A DNA stretch of 64,000 bases from JBBQIY01 sp964553035 (lineage in GTDB: Bacteria > Verrucomicrobiota > Kiritimatiellia > RFP12 > UBA3636), in the NCBI GenBank assembly GCA_964553035.1, contig CAZKJH010000004.1:1-64000 (forward strand), read 5' to 3'. A model generated the notes under the pieces. That model had not been told where the DNA came from, made no database searches, and was given only the letters and a program-made list of their open reading frames with translations. Both the position numbers and the translations under genes were made by a program. Positions 1-7,409 of this stretch are shown one piece after another (positions within the stretch are counted from its first letter, which is position 1; each line of letters begins with the position of its first letter).

Positions 1-53
1 CCCCGGACGCAAGCCGTCAGGCGCAGCGGCGCGGGGGGTTTTGCAAGAGCCTC

Positions 54-232
54 ATCTTGAAAATGAATTCAAGATTACGGCGAGGCCGGAAGCCCCCGGA
101 TGGCTGGAAAAGCCAACGTCAAGCTGCTCTGCCTAATCTTGAATTCGTTTTCAAGATTACATAAGAGCGGTTGCATGTGGCCGAACGCCCGCACTGCCAC
201 GCTACATTGCCGGCCATGTATCACTGCCCCTG
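54..232. repeat. Direct repeat copy A with inverted-repeat ends
   Basis: About 179 bp, repeated with few mismatches 319 bp downstream (373-551). Inside each copy two roughly 26-bp segments, both starting TAATCTTGAA and ending TTCAAGATTA or close variants, face each other as inverted repeats. Each segment is itself a palindrome. No credible ORF; an ORF crossing it is only an open frame through the repeat. Confidence 0.85.
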
Positions 233-240
233 ACAAGAAT

Positions 241-293
241 GTAGCCGAGATAATCTTGTCTCGGTCTGTCCCCGACAGGATTGTCGGGGCTAC
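241..293. repeat. Double-hairpin (three-way-junction) repeat unit
   Basis: GTAGC (241-245) pairs with GCTAC (289-293) and encloses two hairpins: CCGAGA/TCTCGG (245-264) and CCCCGACA/TGTCGGGG (270-289). The same layout with different stem sequences recurs at 7214-7265. It fills the spacer between the two long direct repeats. Confidence 0.6.
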
Positions 294-372
294 TCTTCCT
301 TCTCGGTTAGATACATCTTGCCTTCACTATCCCAAATCTCGCACATTTTTGTTCAGGATTATCGTGATTGTA

Positions 373-551
373 ATCTTGAAAATGAATTCAAGATTAAGGC
401 GAGGCCGGAAGCCACCGGATGGCTGGAAAAGCCAACGTCAAGCTGCTCTACTTAATCTTGAATTCGTTTTCAAGATTACATAAGAGCGGTTGCCTGTGGC
501 CGAACGCCCGCACTGCCACGCTACATTGCCGGCCATGTATCAATGACCCTG
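373..551. repeat. Direct repeat copy B with inverted-repeat ends
   Basis: Second copy of the 54-232 repeat at a constant offset of 319 bp. The inverted arms are near 372-397 and 452-477. The downstream stretch to 750 holds no further gene and leads into the pstS-like gene. Confidence 0.85.
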
Positions 552-750
552 TAGATCAGCCCGGATTGGTTGCTGCAACAAGCATCTGAGCTTGGCCAGA
601 GGATTACAAAAAACGATAAAGAAAACTGGCAGTTGCATTCCATATTGCTAACGCAAATCTAACTGTCCTGTTGTCACGGGCTAACATCTGTATGGTTAAA
701 TAGTCCTCATTCAACAGAGAAAAACAAACCAAACCAAAAGGACAAGCAGT

Positions 751-1590
751 ATGAATACAACCATTAAGAAATCAGTATTGGCAGCACTCGTAGCAGGTGG
801 CATGGTCATGGGAGTCAGCGCAGCAGAGGATCAACTCACCCTCGATGGTTCGACGACGGTCGGCCCGATCGCGAAGGCCTTCGCGGAATACATGATGCGT
901 CAGGATAGCAAGATCAACATCACGGTCAGCGAATCCGGCAGCGGCAACGGTGCCAAGGCCCTTCTCAACGGAGCCTGTGACATCGCCAACCTTTCCAGGA
1001 GCCTCAAGGACTCCGAGAAGGAAGCCATGAAAGCCAAAGGGATCAAACCGGTCGCTCATGTGGCGGCCTACGACGCCCTGCCCGTGATTGTCCACCCGTC
1101 GAACAAAGTCTCCGAGCTTACGATTGAGCAGATCAAGGACATCTATACGGGAAAGATCACCAACTGGAAGGATGTCGGCGGATTTGATAGCACCATCGTC
1201 GTCATCAGCCGCGACACGAACAGCGGAACCTACGAATCGTTCGCTGAACTCGTCCTTGGCAAAGAAGGCAAAGTCGTTCAGACCGCTGAATACACCGGCA
1301 GCAATGGCGCAGTACGTCAGCGAGTGCAAAAGACGGGCGGCGCGATCGGTTACATCGGCATTGGCTTCATTGATGACTCAACCAAGGTCCTCAAGGTCAA
1401 TGGCGTCGAACCGTCGATCGAAACGGTTCTCGACAAGACTTATCCGATCTGCCGCGAGCTGTTCATGTTCACCAATGGAGAGCCGACCGTCGGCAGTCTG
1501 GCAAGCCGCTTCCTTGGACTCATTAGCACCAAGGATGGCAACCGAATCATCGATGAGATCGGATTCGTTCCGGTTGGGACGAAGAAATAG
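751..1590 (+). CDS. pstS: PstS-like phosphate-binding periplasmic protein
   Basis: Substrate-binding protein of the phosphate ABC transporter family, 279 aa, acting in the periplasm. It has a signal peptide with likely cleavage after SAA (about residue 25). Family motifs are DGSTTV (32-37), SESGSGNG (60-67) and SRDTNSGT (153-160), the segments that bind the oxyanion in PstS proteins. Start ATG 751 is preceded by a purine-rich AAAGGACAAG. No pstCAB genes follow. The next gene is a porin, so binding protein and outer-membrane channel may work together. Family assignment is firm; phosphate rather than another oxyanion is inferred from the family. No convincing Pho box was found. Confidence 0.88.
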   Translation: MNTTIKKSVLAALVAGGMVMGVSAAEDQLTLDGSTTVGPIAKAFAEYMMRQDSKINITVSESGSGNGAKALLNGACDIANLSRSLKDSEKEAMKAKGIKPVAHVAAYDALPVIVHPSNKVSELTIEQIKDIYTGKITNWKDVGGFDSTIVVISRDTNSGTYESFAELVLGKEGKVVQTAEYTGSNGAVRQRVQKTGGAIGYIGIGFIDDSTKVLKVNGVEPSIETVLDKTYPICRELFMFTNGEPTVGSLASRFLGLISTKDGNRIIDEIGFVPVGTKK

Positions 1591-1630
1591 TTATCATAAC
1601 AAGCTCCACTGTCGGAAGTGTCAAACGTAT

Positions 1631-1658
1631 TTCAGTTTTCGTAGTGAACGAAAATGAA
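1631..1658 (+). terminator. Hairpin downstream of the pstS-like gene
   Basis: TTTTCGT and ACGAAAA pair around an AGTGA loop, with flanking TTCA/TGAA extending the stem past one bulged base. An outer CTCCACTG/CAGTGGAG pair encloses it. There is no clear T-run, so it may be a processing or partial-termination structure rather than a classical terminator. Confidence 0.35.
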
Positions 1659-1750
1659 GTGACCGGCGTTAAATAGCAGTGGAGTTTAACAAAATCATTT
1701 GTTAGCAGGCATTATAACACAGAATTCAGAATTTAAGGTGAATACAGAAT

Positions 1751-3094
1751 ATGGAAAAAACGATAATTACAGTAGGGATGATAGCATGCGCGACGATTGC
1801 ATCGTGGGCCGCAGACGAAGCCAGTCAGGTAAAGTTCGGTGGAGATATCCGTGCGCGGTACGAGTTCAAGGATAATTGGGCTGACAAGGGCAAGGCATCG
1901 GCATCTTCAGCTTATGAGGACTATCTGAGGTTTCGTACACGGGTGTGGGGGGAAGCGAAATTCGATGACTCTCTGACCACCTATATTCGTTTGGGAAATG
2001 AGTTTCGGCGCTATCGAAATTCTCCAAACGATGACAAGCAGAGATTCCCTGATGAACTGTTCCTCGACAATCTTTATGGGGAGTGGAAGAATGACGCTTT
2101 CGGGGTGATACTGGGTCGACAGGACATCAATAAGGGAGCGGGGCGCGTGATCTCTGACGGGACGCCGGGCGACGGCTCGCGCACGATGCATTTCGATGCC
2201 GCCGTGTTAACGCTGAACTTAACAGAAAAGAGTTCCGTTGACATCATCGGCACGTGGAACCATTATCGCGACGATCTGACTCTCGGCAATACAGAAGGCG
2301 GCGTTTACGATATGACCAAAATAAAGAGCGGTGATCCGTACTCGAAAATGGACGAAGGCGGACTCATCGCCTACGCGACGATTGAGGAAATCGACACCTT
2401 ACTGATCGAACCATACTGGATCTGGAAAGTTGAAGAGTCTTTTCACAGTAAAGAAGATCGTTATCCTGGTCGCGATTTTCACACGCTCGGCGTTCGCTTG
2501 ATGCCGAAATTCACCGATTGGCTCTCTGGTGAGGTTGAGGCCGCCTATCAGGTTGGTGAAGTGGATGCACAGGGAGAGGTTAAAGCTCGTGATATTTCTG
2601 CGGGGATGATCTACGCTGGCTTGACAGGCAAGGCAAAAGAGGTTGGCGGGTCTCCTAGTCTCACGCTTGCCGTCCTCTATATGAGCGGTGACGAGGATAG
2701 TTACTACAAGACGGAAGACGGTAGCACGGATAACGGCTGGAATCCCGTGTTCAATCGCGACTCTTGGTTCAGCAATATTGCTGGGGGTATGTACGACGAA
2801 AACCGATGGTCCAACCTCTTTTACCCCCATGCAGAGGTTATCGTTAAACCGGCGGATGGACACAGCGTGACCCTGCAAGCCGGCCCGATGTATGCAGCCG
2901 AGAAAGATAATGATGCTGTCGACAGCTATAAGGGATTTTTCGCCTCAGCGAAGTATGGGTTCCCCTTACCGTCTGTCGCAGGAATCAAGATGAACGGTGC
3001 TGTAGCAGGAGAAGTTCTCGACTATGGCGACTACTTTGTCGCTGAAGAAAAGACGGCCACCTGGCTGAGGTTTGAAGTTAAAGCCAAGTTCTAA
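1751..3094 (+). CDS. Outer-membrane beta-barrel porin (alginate-export-like)
   Basis: A 447-aa protein with a signal peptide (cleavage about SWA|ADE, residue 20). The rest alternates short amphipathic beta strands and turns rich in Tyr, Trp, Asp and Lys, ending in an aromatic strand FEVKAKF, as in outer-membrane barrels. The early segment with VKFGGDIRARYEF and the ILGRQDI motif resembles the alginate-export/OprD-like porin group. It follows the PstS-like gene by 160 bp in the same direction and may supply its substrate across the outer membrane. Substrate specificity cannot be read from the sequence. It ends convergent with xseB, 22 bp away. Confidence 0.72.
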   Translation: MEKTIITVGMIACATIASWAADEASQVKFGGDIRARYEFKDNWADKGKASASSAYEDYLRFRTRVWGEAKFDDSLTTYIRLGNEFRRYRNSPNDDKQRFPDELFLDNLYGEWKNDAFGVILGRQDINKGAGRVISDGTPGDGSRTMHFDAAVLTLNLTEKSSVDIIGTWNHYRDDLTLGNTEGGVYDMTKIKSGDPYSKMDEGGLIAYATIEEIDTLLIEPYWIWKVEESFHSKEDRYPGRDFHTLGVRLMPKFTDWLSGEVEAAYQVGEVDAQGEVKARDISAGMIYAGLTGKAKEVGGSPSLTLAVLYMSGDEDSYYKTEDGSTDNGWNPVFNRDSWFSNIAGGMYDENRWSNLFYPHAEVIVKPADGHSVTLQAGPMYAAEKDNDAVDSYKGFFASAKYGFPLPSVAGIKMNGAVAGEVLDYGDYFVAEEKTATWLRFEVKAKF

Positions 3095-3116
3095 GCGGTG
3101 ATCGTCGTATCCCCGC

Positions 3117-3359
3117 CTACTCTGCAAATGGTTCTGCCGTGATCTTTCCGCCTTCGCCCTTGGTGAGGATTTCGACCTTGCGTTCGATGGCGGAAAGTTT
3201 CCCTGTGCAGAGCTTAACTAGCTTTTGGCCTTCTTCGAAAAGCTTCACCATGGCGTCGAGATCTGAACTGCCGGATTCCATCTCGCTCACGATCACCTCA
3301 AGACGTGACACGGCTTTTTCAAATGAGAGTTCTTCGTTTTTTTTCTCTTCTAATTTCAT
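3117..3359 (-). CDS. xseB: Exodeoxyribonuclease VII small subunit
   Basis: An 80-aa protein matching XseB in length and sequence: SFEKAVSRLEVIVSEMESG, then LDAMVKLFEEGQKLVKLC and a helical KLSAIERKVEIL tail. With XseA it forms exonuclease VII, which cuts single-stranded DNA into oligonucleotides in the cytoplasm. XseA is not in this window. The ATG overlaps the stop of the upstream GT9 gene by 4 bp, so it is the last gene of a translationally coupled M28-GT9-xseB operon. Confidence 0.9.
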   Translation of the reverse strand: MKLEEKKNEELSFEKAVSRLEVIVSEMESGSSDLDAMVKLFEEGQKLVKLCTGKLSAIERKVEILTKGEGGKITAEPFAE

Positions 3360-4471
3360 GACTTAAAGTTTTCCTTCGCAGCGGCTCGGCAAAGAGCCTC
3401 GATGATCGGTTGTGACTTGATATTCGTCATGCATTCATAGTTGAGGCATGGTTTTGTATAGCCGAAAATAGAACAAGGCGAGCAGGGGAGCTGAACTTGA
3501 ATGGTTTCTCCGTAGCCTTCTGGTGGCCCCCACTTCGCTGGATCGCTGGGCCCGAAGAGAACGATGGCGGGTGTTCCCACGGCGACGGCCAGATGCGCGA
3601 TTCCAGAGTCGGGGCCGAGGAGCACGGTCGCCTTGCTGCAAAGTGCTGCGGTCTGCGCCAAAGAAAGTCTGCCGCAGCGATTGATGACACCGTTTCCAAT
3701 TTCTGAAGCCAGCTCGGCGGCGTAACCGCAGTCGGCGGGTGATCCAATGATGACGGTTTTAAGATCGAGCTTCGACTCGACGGCATAACAGGCGTTAGCG
3801 AGTTCCTTTACAGGGGCTCTTTTACAGGGAATGCTACCGCCAGCGTGCAAGGCGATGAACTTTCCGGAAGGCATTAGGTGTTCAGGGAATTCGGGTAAGG
3901 CCGCGGCGTCAATGATCCCGAATCTTGGTGGCAGCGAAACTTCTCTACCGAGAGCGGCAGAAAGCAACCGGCCGAATTGAACGTCTTCGCGACCGTCAAG
4001 GTCATAGCTTACCGAGTGGGTGTAAAGTCCCCGGCGATGGGTGTTGATCTTGAAGCCGATCCGAAGTGGTGCCCGTGTTAAAGCGGCCATAACGCCTGAG
4101 AAATTGTGAAACTGTTCGGTATCGATCACGCATTCATAGCCTTCGTGACGGAGCATTCGCAAGGCCGCCAGCGGGGTTTTGTCGTAAGCCATTGTCTTGC
4201 ATTCCGGCAAAGCCAGCTTGAATATTTCCTGATTCCTCGCCTCGCAGAGAATGTCGATCGGCCTCCCGGGCAGAGCCTTGCGTAAGGCGTGTAGTGTGGG
4301 TATGAGCATGATTCCGTCGCCGATCCCGCCCGGTCGGATGACTAAAACCGGTCCTTCAACTTGATCGGCATGGCGGTGCTCTGCTGTTTTCTGTGTACGC
4401 GAAAGAAGTCCACACGCAACGGGCCCAGCGAAGGCATCAGCCAACTTGAGGAGTGAAGATTTGAAACTCAT
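3356..4471 (-). CDS. Glycosyltransferase family 9 (heptosyltransferase-like)
   Basis: A 371-aa GT9 enzyme, the family that adds ADP-heptose to LPS core at the inner membrane. Visible are RPGGIGD (46-52) of the N-terminal Rossmann domain, IALHAGGS in the second domain, and LLGPDSGIAHLAVAVGTPAIVLFGPSDP, the donor-binding signature. The C-terminus has the four-Cys cluster PCSPC...PC...C seen in many GT9 proteins. It implies lipopolysaccharide or a related heptose-bearing glycan. Start ATG 4471 overlaps the upstream M28 gene by 4 bp. The exact acceptor is unknown. Confidence 0.87.
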   Translation of the reverse strand: MSFKSSLLKLADAFAGPVACGLLSRTQKTAEHRHADQVEGPVLVIRPGGIGDGIMLIPTLHALRKALPGRPIDILCEARNQEIFKLALPECKTMAYDKTPLAALRMLRHEGYECVIDTEQFHNFSGVMAALTRAPLRIGFKINTHRRGLYTHSVSYDLDGREDVQFGRLLSAALGREVSLPPRFGIIDAAALPEFPEHLMPSGKFIALHAGGSIPCKRAPVKELANACYAVESKLDLKTVIIGSPADCGYAAELASEIGNGVINRCGRLSLAQTAALCSKATVLLGPDSGIAHLAVAVGTPAIVLFGPSDPAKWGPPEGYGETIQVQLPCSPCSIFGYTKPCLNYECMTNIKSQPIIEALCRAAAKENFKS

Positions 4472-5481
4472 GGTTTGACCGTATCTGCCGGGCCGTATAA
4501 ATCTTGTAGCTCTGGTGGCAGAGCTGAACCCTCTTCGATCCTTGCGAGCATGGCAAGAGCGAGCCCACCCGCTTTGTAGAGCGAATCGGGGCTGATCTTG
4601 TCGATTGTATCTTCCGGGGTGTGCCAGTAATCATGCTTGCCCTCGGCAGAGCCGTACTCGAAATCAATGAGGTTGACAGCCGAGAAACGATTGAGGATGA
4701 AAGGCAGGTGATCGTCGATAATCGCGGAGTCGGCCAGTAACGTGCGTGGGAGATTGGGATTGGCATTGGATTCTTGGATGGCAATCCGCGCGAGCCAAGG
4801 TGTGACGTTTCGGGGGATTTGAAGCCGTTGGTTGTGATCGCCGACCATATCGAGGACGATGGCGGCAACAAGCGGGGTTTTCAGTCTGTTACGCATAAAC
4901 TGAGCTGCCATACGTTTGCTTCCATGCAGGCCGTCGTCATCGCGGTAGGTGTTTCCGAACGCTTCTTCTCCATCGAAGAAAGCGAAGCGCACTGTGCTTT
5001 TTAATTGCGGCTTCATTTCGGCCAGATGCTCGATCAGTCCCAATAGAACTCCTGTGCTCGAACCCCCGTCGTTTGCACCCTGAAAATCGTCGGAAATTCC
5101 AGCCTTGGTGTCGTAGTGTGAACCGAACAGCACAACATTGGGGGTTTTACCTGGGATATCCACGTAGATGTTGCAGAATGTTTTTTTCCCGAAAGCGGTA
5201 TCTTCAGTCCACGTGTCGGCTTGAGGCGTGAAGCCTAGGCGGCGGATTTCTTGCGCAAGCCAGCGCGACGACCGGCTTGCGTTGATTGTGCCGGAATCGC
5301 GAGGTGAAATCTTGACGAATTCTGCCGTATACGCAAACATCTTAATGCCTGCTTCGGGGGGGAGGTTTCGCCACTCGCCGGAGGTTTCCACAACGTCTTT
5401 TGCGCATCCCGCGCATCCTGCGAGAACCCACAAAAAACCTGATGCCATGATCGATACTATTTTTGCATTTGTTTGTTGCAT
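4468..5481 (-). CDS. M28 family zinc peptidase lipoprotein (glutaminyl-cyclase-like)
   Basis: A 337-aa predicted lipoprotein with a lipobox LAGC (Cys23). The M28 fold has a full metal set: H122 (GSHYD), D138 (GANDGG), E172/E173 (DGEEAF), D211 and H287 (WHTPEDT). The DGEEAF...DGLHGSKRMA spacing resembles the glutaminyl-peptide cyclotransferase branch as much as aminopeptidases, so either activity is possible. It is first gene of the operon with GT9 and xseB. A -10 hexamer lies only 8 bp before the ATG and no Shine-Dalgarno is visible, so the mRNA may be leaderless. Confidence 0.85.
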   Translation of the reverse strand: MQQTNAKIVSIMASGFLWVLAGCAGCAKDVVETSGEWRNLPPEAGIKMFAYTAEFVKISPRDSGTINASRSSRWLAQEIRRLGFTPQADTWTEDTAFGKKTFCNIYVDIPGKTPNVVLFGSHYDTKAGISDDFQGANDGGSSTGVLLGLIEHLAEMKPQLKSTVRFAFFDGEEAFGNTYRDDDGLHGSKRMAAQFMRNRLKTPLVAAIVLDMVGDHNQRLQIPRNVTPWLARIAIQESNANPNLPRTLLADSAIIDDHLPFILNRFSAVNLIDFEYGSAEGKHDYWHTPEDTIDKISPDSLYKAGGLALAMLARIEEGSALPPELQDLYGPADTVKP

Positions 5482-5489
5482 ATCTTAGT

Positions 5490-5495
5490 ATTATA
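5490..5495 (-). promoter_or_regulatory. -10 hexamer for the M28 operon
   Basis: Perfect TATAAT on the minus strand ending 8 nt before the ATG at 5481; only a T-rich stretch lies in the -35 position. Usual spacing puts the transcription start within a base or two of the ATG. Confidence 0.45.
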
Positions 5496-5568
5496 AGCTA
5501 TTCGTGCGGATTAAAAAAGACGTAATCGCTTCACCATCAGGAGAAGTTGAAGGGTTCACAAAAAAGAG

Positions 5569-5598
5569 TTGATTTTTTTCAAACCCTTGCATTATACT
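5569..5598 (+). promoter_or_regulatory. Promoter of tRNA-Gln (and probably ilvC)
   Basis: TTGATT (5569-5574), an 18-bp spacer, then TATACT (5593-5598). The expected start is about 5605, a few bases before the tRNA at 5613. Confidence 0.55.
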
Positions 5599-5612
5599 CG
5601 TCCACTCACTTC

Positions 5613-5686
5613 TGCCTCATCGTGTAACGGTAGCACAACTGACTCTGAATCAGTTTGTCTAGGTTCAAATCCTAGTGAGGCAACCA
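5613..5686 (+). tRNA. tRNA-Gln (CTG anticodon)
   Basis: A complete cloverleaf. The acceptor arm TGCCTCA (5613-5619) pairs with TGAGGCA (5676-5682). The anticodon stem ACTGA/TCAGT holds the loop CTCTGAA with anticodon CTG, and the T-arm contains GGTTCAAATCC. Discriminator A is followed by an encoded CCA (5684-5686). The ilvC start codon lies 33 bp downstream with no terminator or second promoter visible between. Confidence 0.95.
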
Positions 5687-5719
5687 ATTCCCCCTATCGG
5701 ATAATCAGGAGATATAAAC

Positions 5720-6811
5720 ATGGCCACCATGAACTTTGGCGGTGTCACAGAAACCGTCGTCACGAGAAAAGAGTTTTCCCTACCGAAAGCACGTAAGGTG
5801 CTGAAGAAGGAGATCATTGCGGTTATTGGCTACGGTGTGCAGGGTCCTGCACAGGCGCTCAACATGCGCGACAACGGCTTCAATGTGATCATCGGCCAGT
5901 CCAAGCAGTTTAAGAAGGACTGGGATCGCGCCATCAAGGACGGCTGGGTGCCTGGGAAGGATCTCTTCGAGATCGCCGAGGCTTGCGACAAGGGTACCGT
6001 GATCCAGATGCTGGTGACCGATGCCGCGCAGCGCATCATTTGGCCGACCGTGAAGCAGTACCTCACCAAGGGCAAGGCTCTCTACTTCTCTCACGGCTTC
6101 TCCATCGAGTATTGCAAGCAGACGGGAATTGTCCCGCCGAAAGATGTCGACGTAATCCTCGTCGCCCCGAAGGGTTCCGGACTCAACGTCCGCCGCAATT
6201 TCCTCGCCGGCGTGGGCATCAACTCCAGCTTCGCCGTCTTTCAGGATGCCACAGGCAACGCAGATGAGCGTTGCAAAGCTCTCGGTATCGCCGTTGGCTC
6301 TGGCTTCTTGTTCCCGACCACCTTCAAAAAGGAAGTCTCTTCCGACCTTGTCGGCGAGCGTGGTGTGCTCATGGGCGCACTGGCTGGCATCATGGAAGCT
6401 CAGTACGAGACCCTTCGCGAGAATGGTCACGATCCCAGCGAAGCGTTCAACGAGACGGTCGAGGAGCTCACACAGAGCCTCATTCGCCTTGTCGACGAAA
6501 ACGGCATGGATTGGATGTACAAGAACTGCTCCGCAACAGCTCAGCATGGCGCTCTCAAATGGAGGCCGATCTTCAAGAAGGCTAACCTGCCTGTCTTTAA
6601 GAAACTCTATAAGTCGGTTGTGACCGGTCAGGAGTGCAAAGAAGTGCTCCGCGACTGCGGAACACCTGATTACAAGGAGAAGCTGGACAAGCAGCTCGAT
6701 GAGCTCGGAAGTAGCGAGATGTGGAAGACTGGCGCCACTTGCCGTAGCCTTCGTCCGCACGAGAAGGCACGCGAAAGCACAGTCGGCACGGCTGGCCGCA
6801 AAACAAACTAA
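5720..6811 (+). CDS. ilvC: Ketol-acid reductoisomerase
   Basis: A 363-aa IlvC, the NADPH-dependent, Mg-requiring second step of valine, leucine and isoleucine synthesis. The nucleotide-binding loop is GYGVQG (37-42). The C-terminal knotted domain carries DLVGERGVLMGALAGIMEAQYE, with the acidic metal ligands, and SATAQHGAL. Start ATG 5720 is set by AGGAG eight bases upstream. It stands alone without ilvB, ilvN or ilvD, directly behind tRNA-Gln, and is followed by a strong terminator. Identification is firm. Confidence 0.95.
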   Translation: MATMNFGGVTETVVTRKEFSLPKARKVLKKEIIAVIGYGVQGPAQALNMRDNGFNVIIGQSKQFKKDWDRAIKDGWVPGKDLFEIAEACDKGTVIQMLVTDAAQRIIWPTVKQYLTKGKALYFSHGFSIEYCKQTGIVPPKDVDVILVAPKGSGLNVRRNFLAGVGINSSFAVFQDATGNADERCKALGIAVGSGFLFPTTFKKEVSSDLVGERGVLMGALAGIMEAQYETLRENGHDPSEAFNETVEELTQSLIRLVDENGMDWMYKNCSATAQHGALKWRPIFKKANLPVFKKLYKSVVTGQECKEVLRDCGTPDYKEKLDKQLDELGSSEMWKTGATCRSLRPHEKARESTVGTAGRKTN

Positions 6812-6835
6812 TTCTTACGGAATGGTGTTTATGAA

Positions 6836-6868
6836 AAGGCGAATCCGAAAGGGTTCGCCTTTTTTATT
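6836..6868 (+). terminator. Rho-independent terminator of ilvC
   Basis: An 11-bp stem starting AAGGCGAATCC with a GAAA tetraloop (6836-6861), followed by a T-rich tract. Confidence 0.88.
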
Positions 6869-7409
6869 TCTTCAAACTTTATCGCGAGCTTTATCGCGAG
6901 CTTTGTCGGAACAAGAAATCGCAAGTCGTAGGATTGGAAGTGCGGAGCCGAACGGAGCGCGGACATTCCTGTCCGCGACATGTGGCAGGTAGGAAAACTC
7001 GCCCTCCGGTTCTGCGCCAGCGTTCTCGCCTTGGATTGCGGTCAGCCGCCTTCGGCACGCGCAGCGCGCGCTGCCGGAGAAAGGACGTAGGATCGTAGCC
7101 TATCCTGCGTCAAAGTCTCAAAGCGTCAAGTAGTCAAAATCCTTCATCCGCTAGGTTGAGGCTGAGGGGCGTCCTCGCCCCGGATTGCGACCAGCCATCG
7201 GCTGGCAAACCCTGTAGCCGCGATCGGTGATCGCGGACGATTCCGGCCTCAGCGAGGCCAGCTACAGTGCTACGTTCCTGTGTTTATCACCTCTAGGTTT
7301 TCATCATTTCATCATTTCAGAAGATTCGTTTGCATTGGTCTTAGTCTACCCGTATAATCGCACCGATCTCGAGTCTCTTGTTGAACTTGCTACATTGACT
7401 TCTGTTACT
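6869..7409. other. Repeat- and hairpin-rich non-coding region
   Basis: No credible gene. It holds TCGCGAGCTTTRTCG repeats (also at 11242), GCGGACATTCCTGTCCGC, a GGATTGCGGTCAGCCG module followed by a GC hairpin (related sequence near 12848), GAGGGGCGTCCTCGCCCCGG (again near 13045) and the double hairpin at 7214-7265. Confidence 0.6.
7214..7265. repeat. Double-hairpin repeat unit, second copy
   Basis: GTAGC (7214-7218) and GCTAC (7261-7265) enclose hairpins CCGCGATC/GATCGCGG (7218-7236) and GGCCTC/GAGGCC (7245-7259). Layout and length match 241-293 although the stems differ in sequence. Confidence 0.6.

Noticed and set aside
100..483. 127-codon ORF at the window start
   Set aside because: It spans two copies of a hairpin repeat and has no protein-like composition.
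664..690. Possible Pho box upstream of the pstS-like gene (CTGTCCTGTTGTCAC)
   Set aside because: The two TGTC words are 8 bp apart rather than 11 and the surrounding bases do not fit the enterobacterial box.
5780..6760. Long 326-codon open frame on the minus strand
   Set aside because: It is the antisense shadow of ilvC, without domain similarity, and overlaps a certain gene.
7227..7409. GTG extension of the C25 peptidase
   Set aside because: It starts inside the double-hairpin repeat and would bury the signal peptide 61 residues into the protein.
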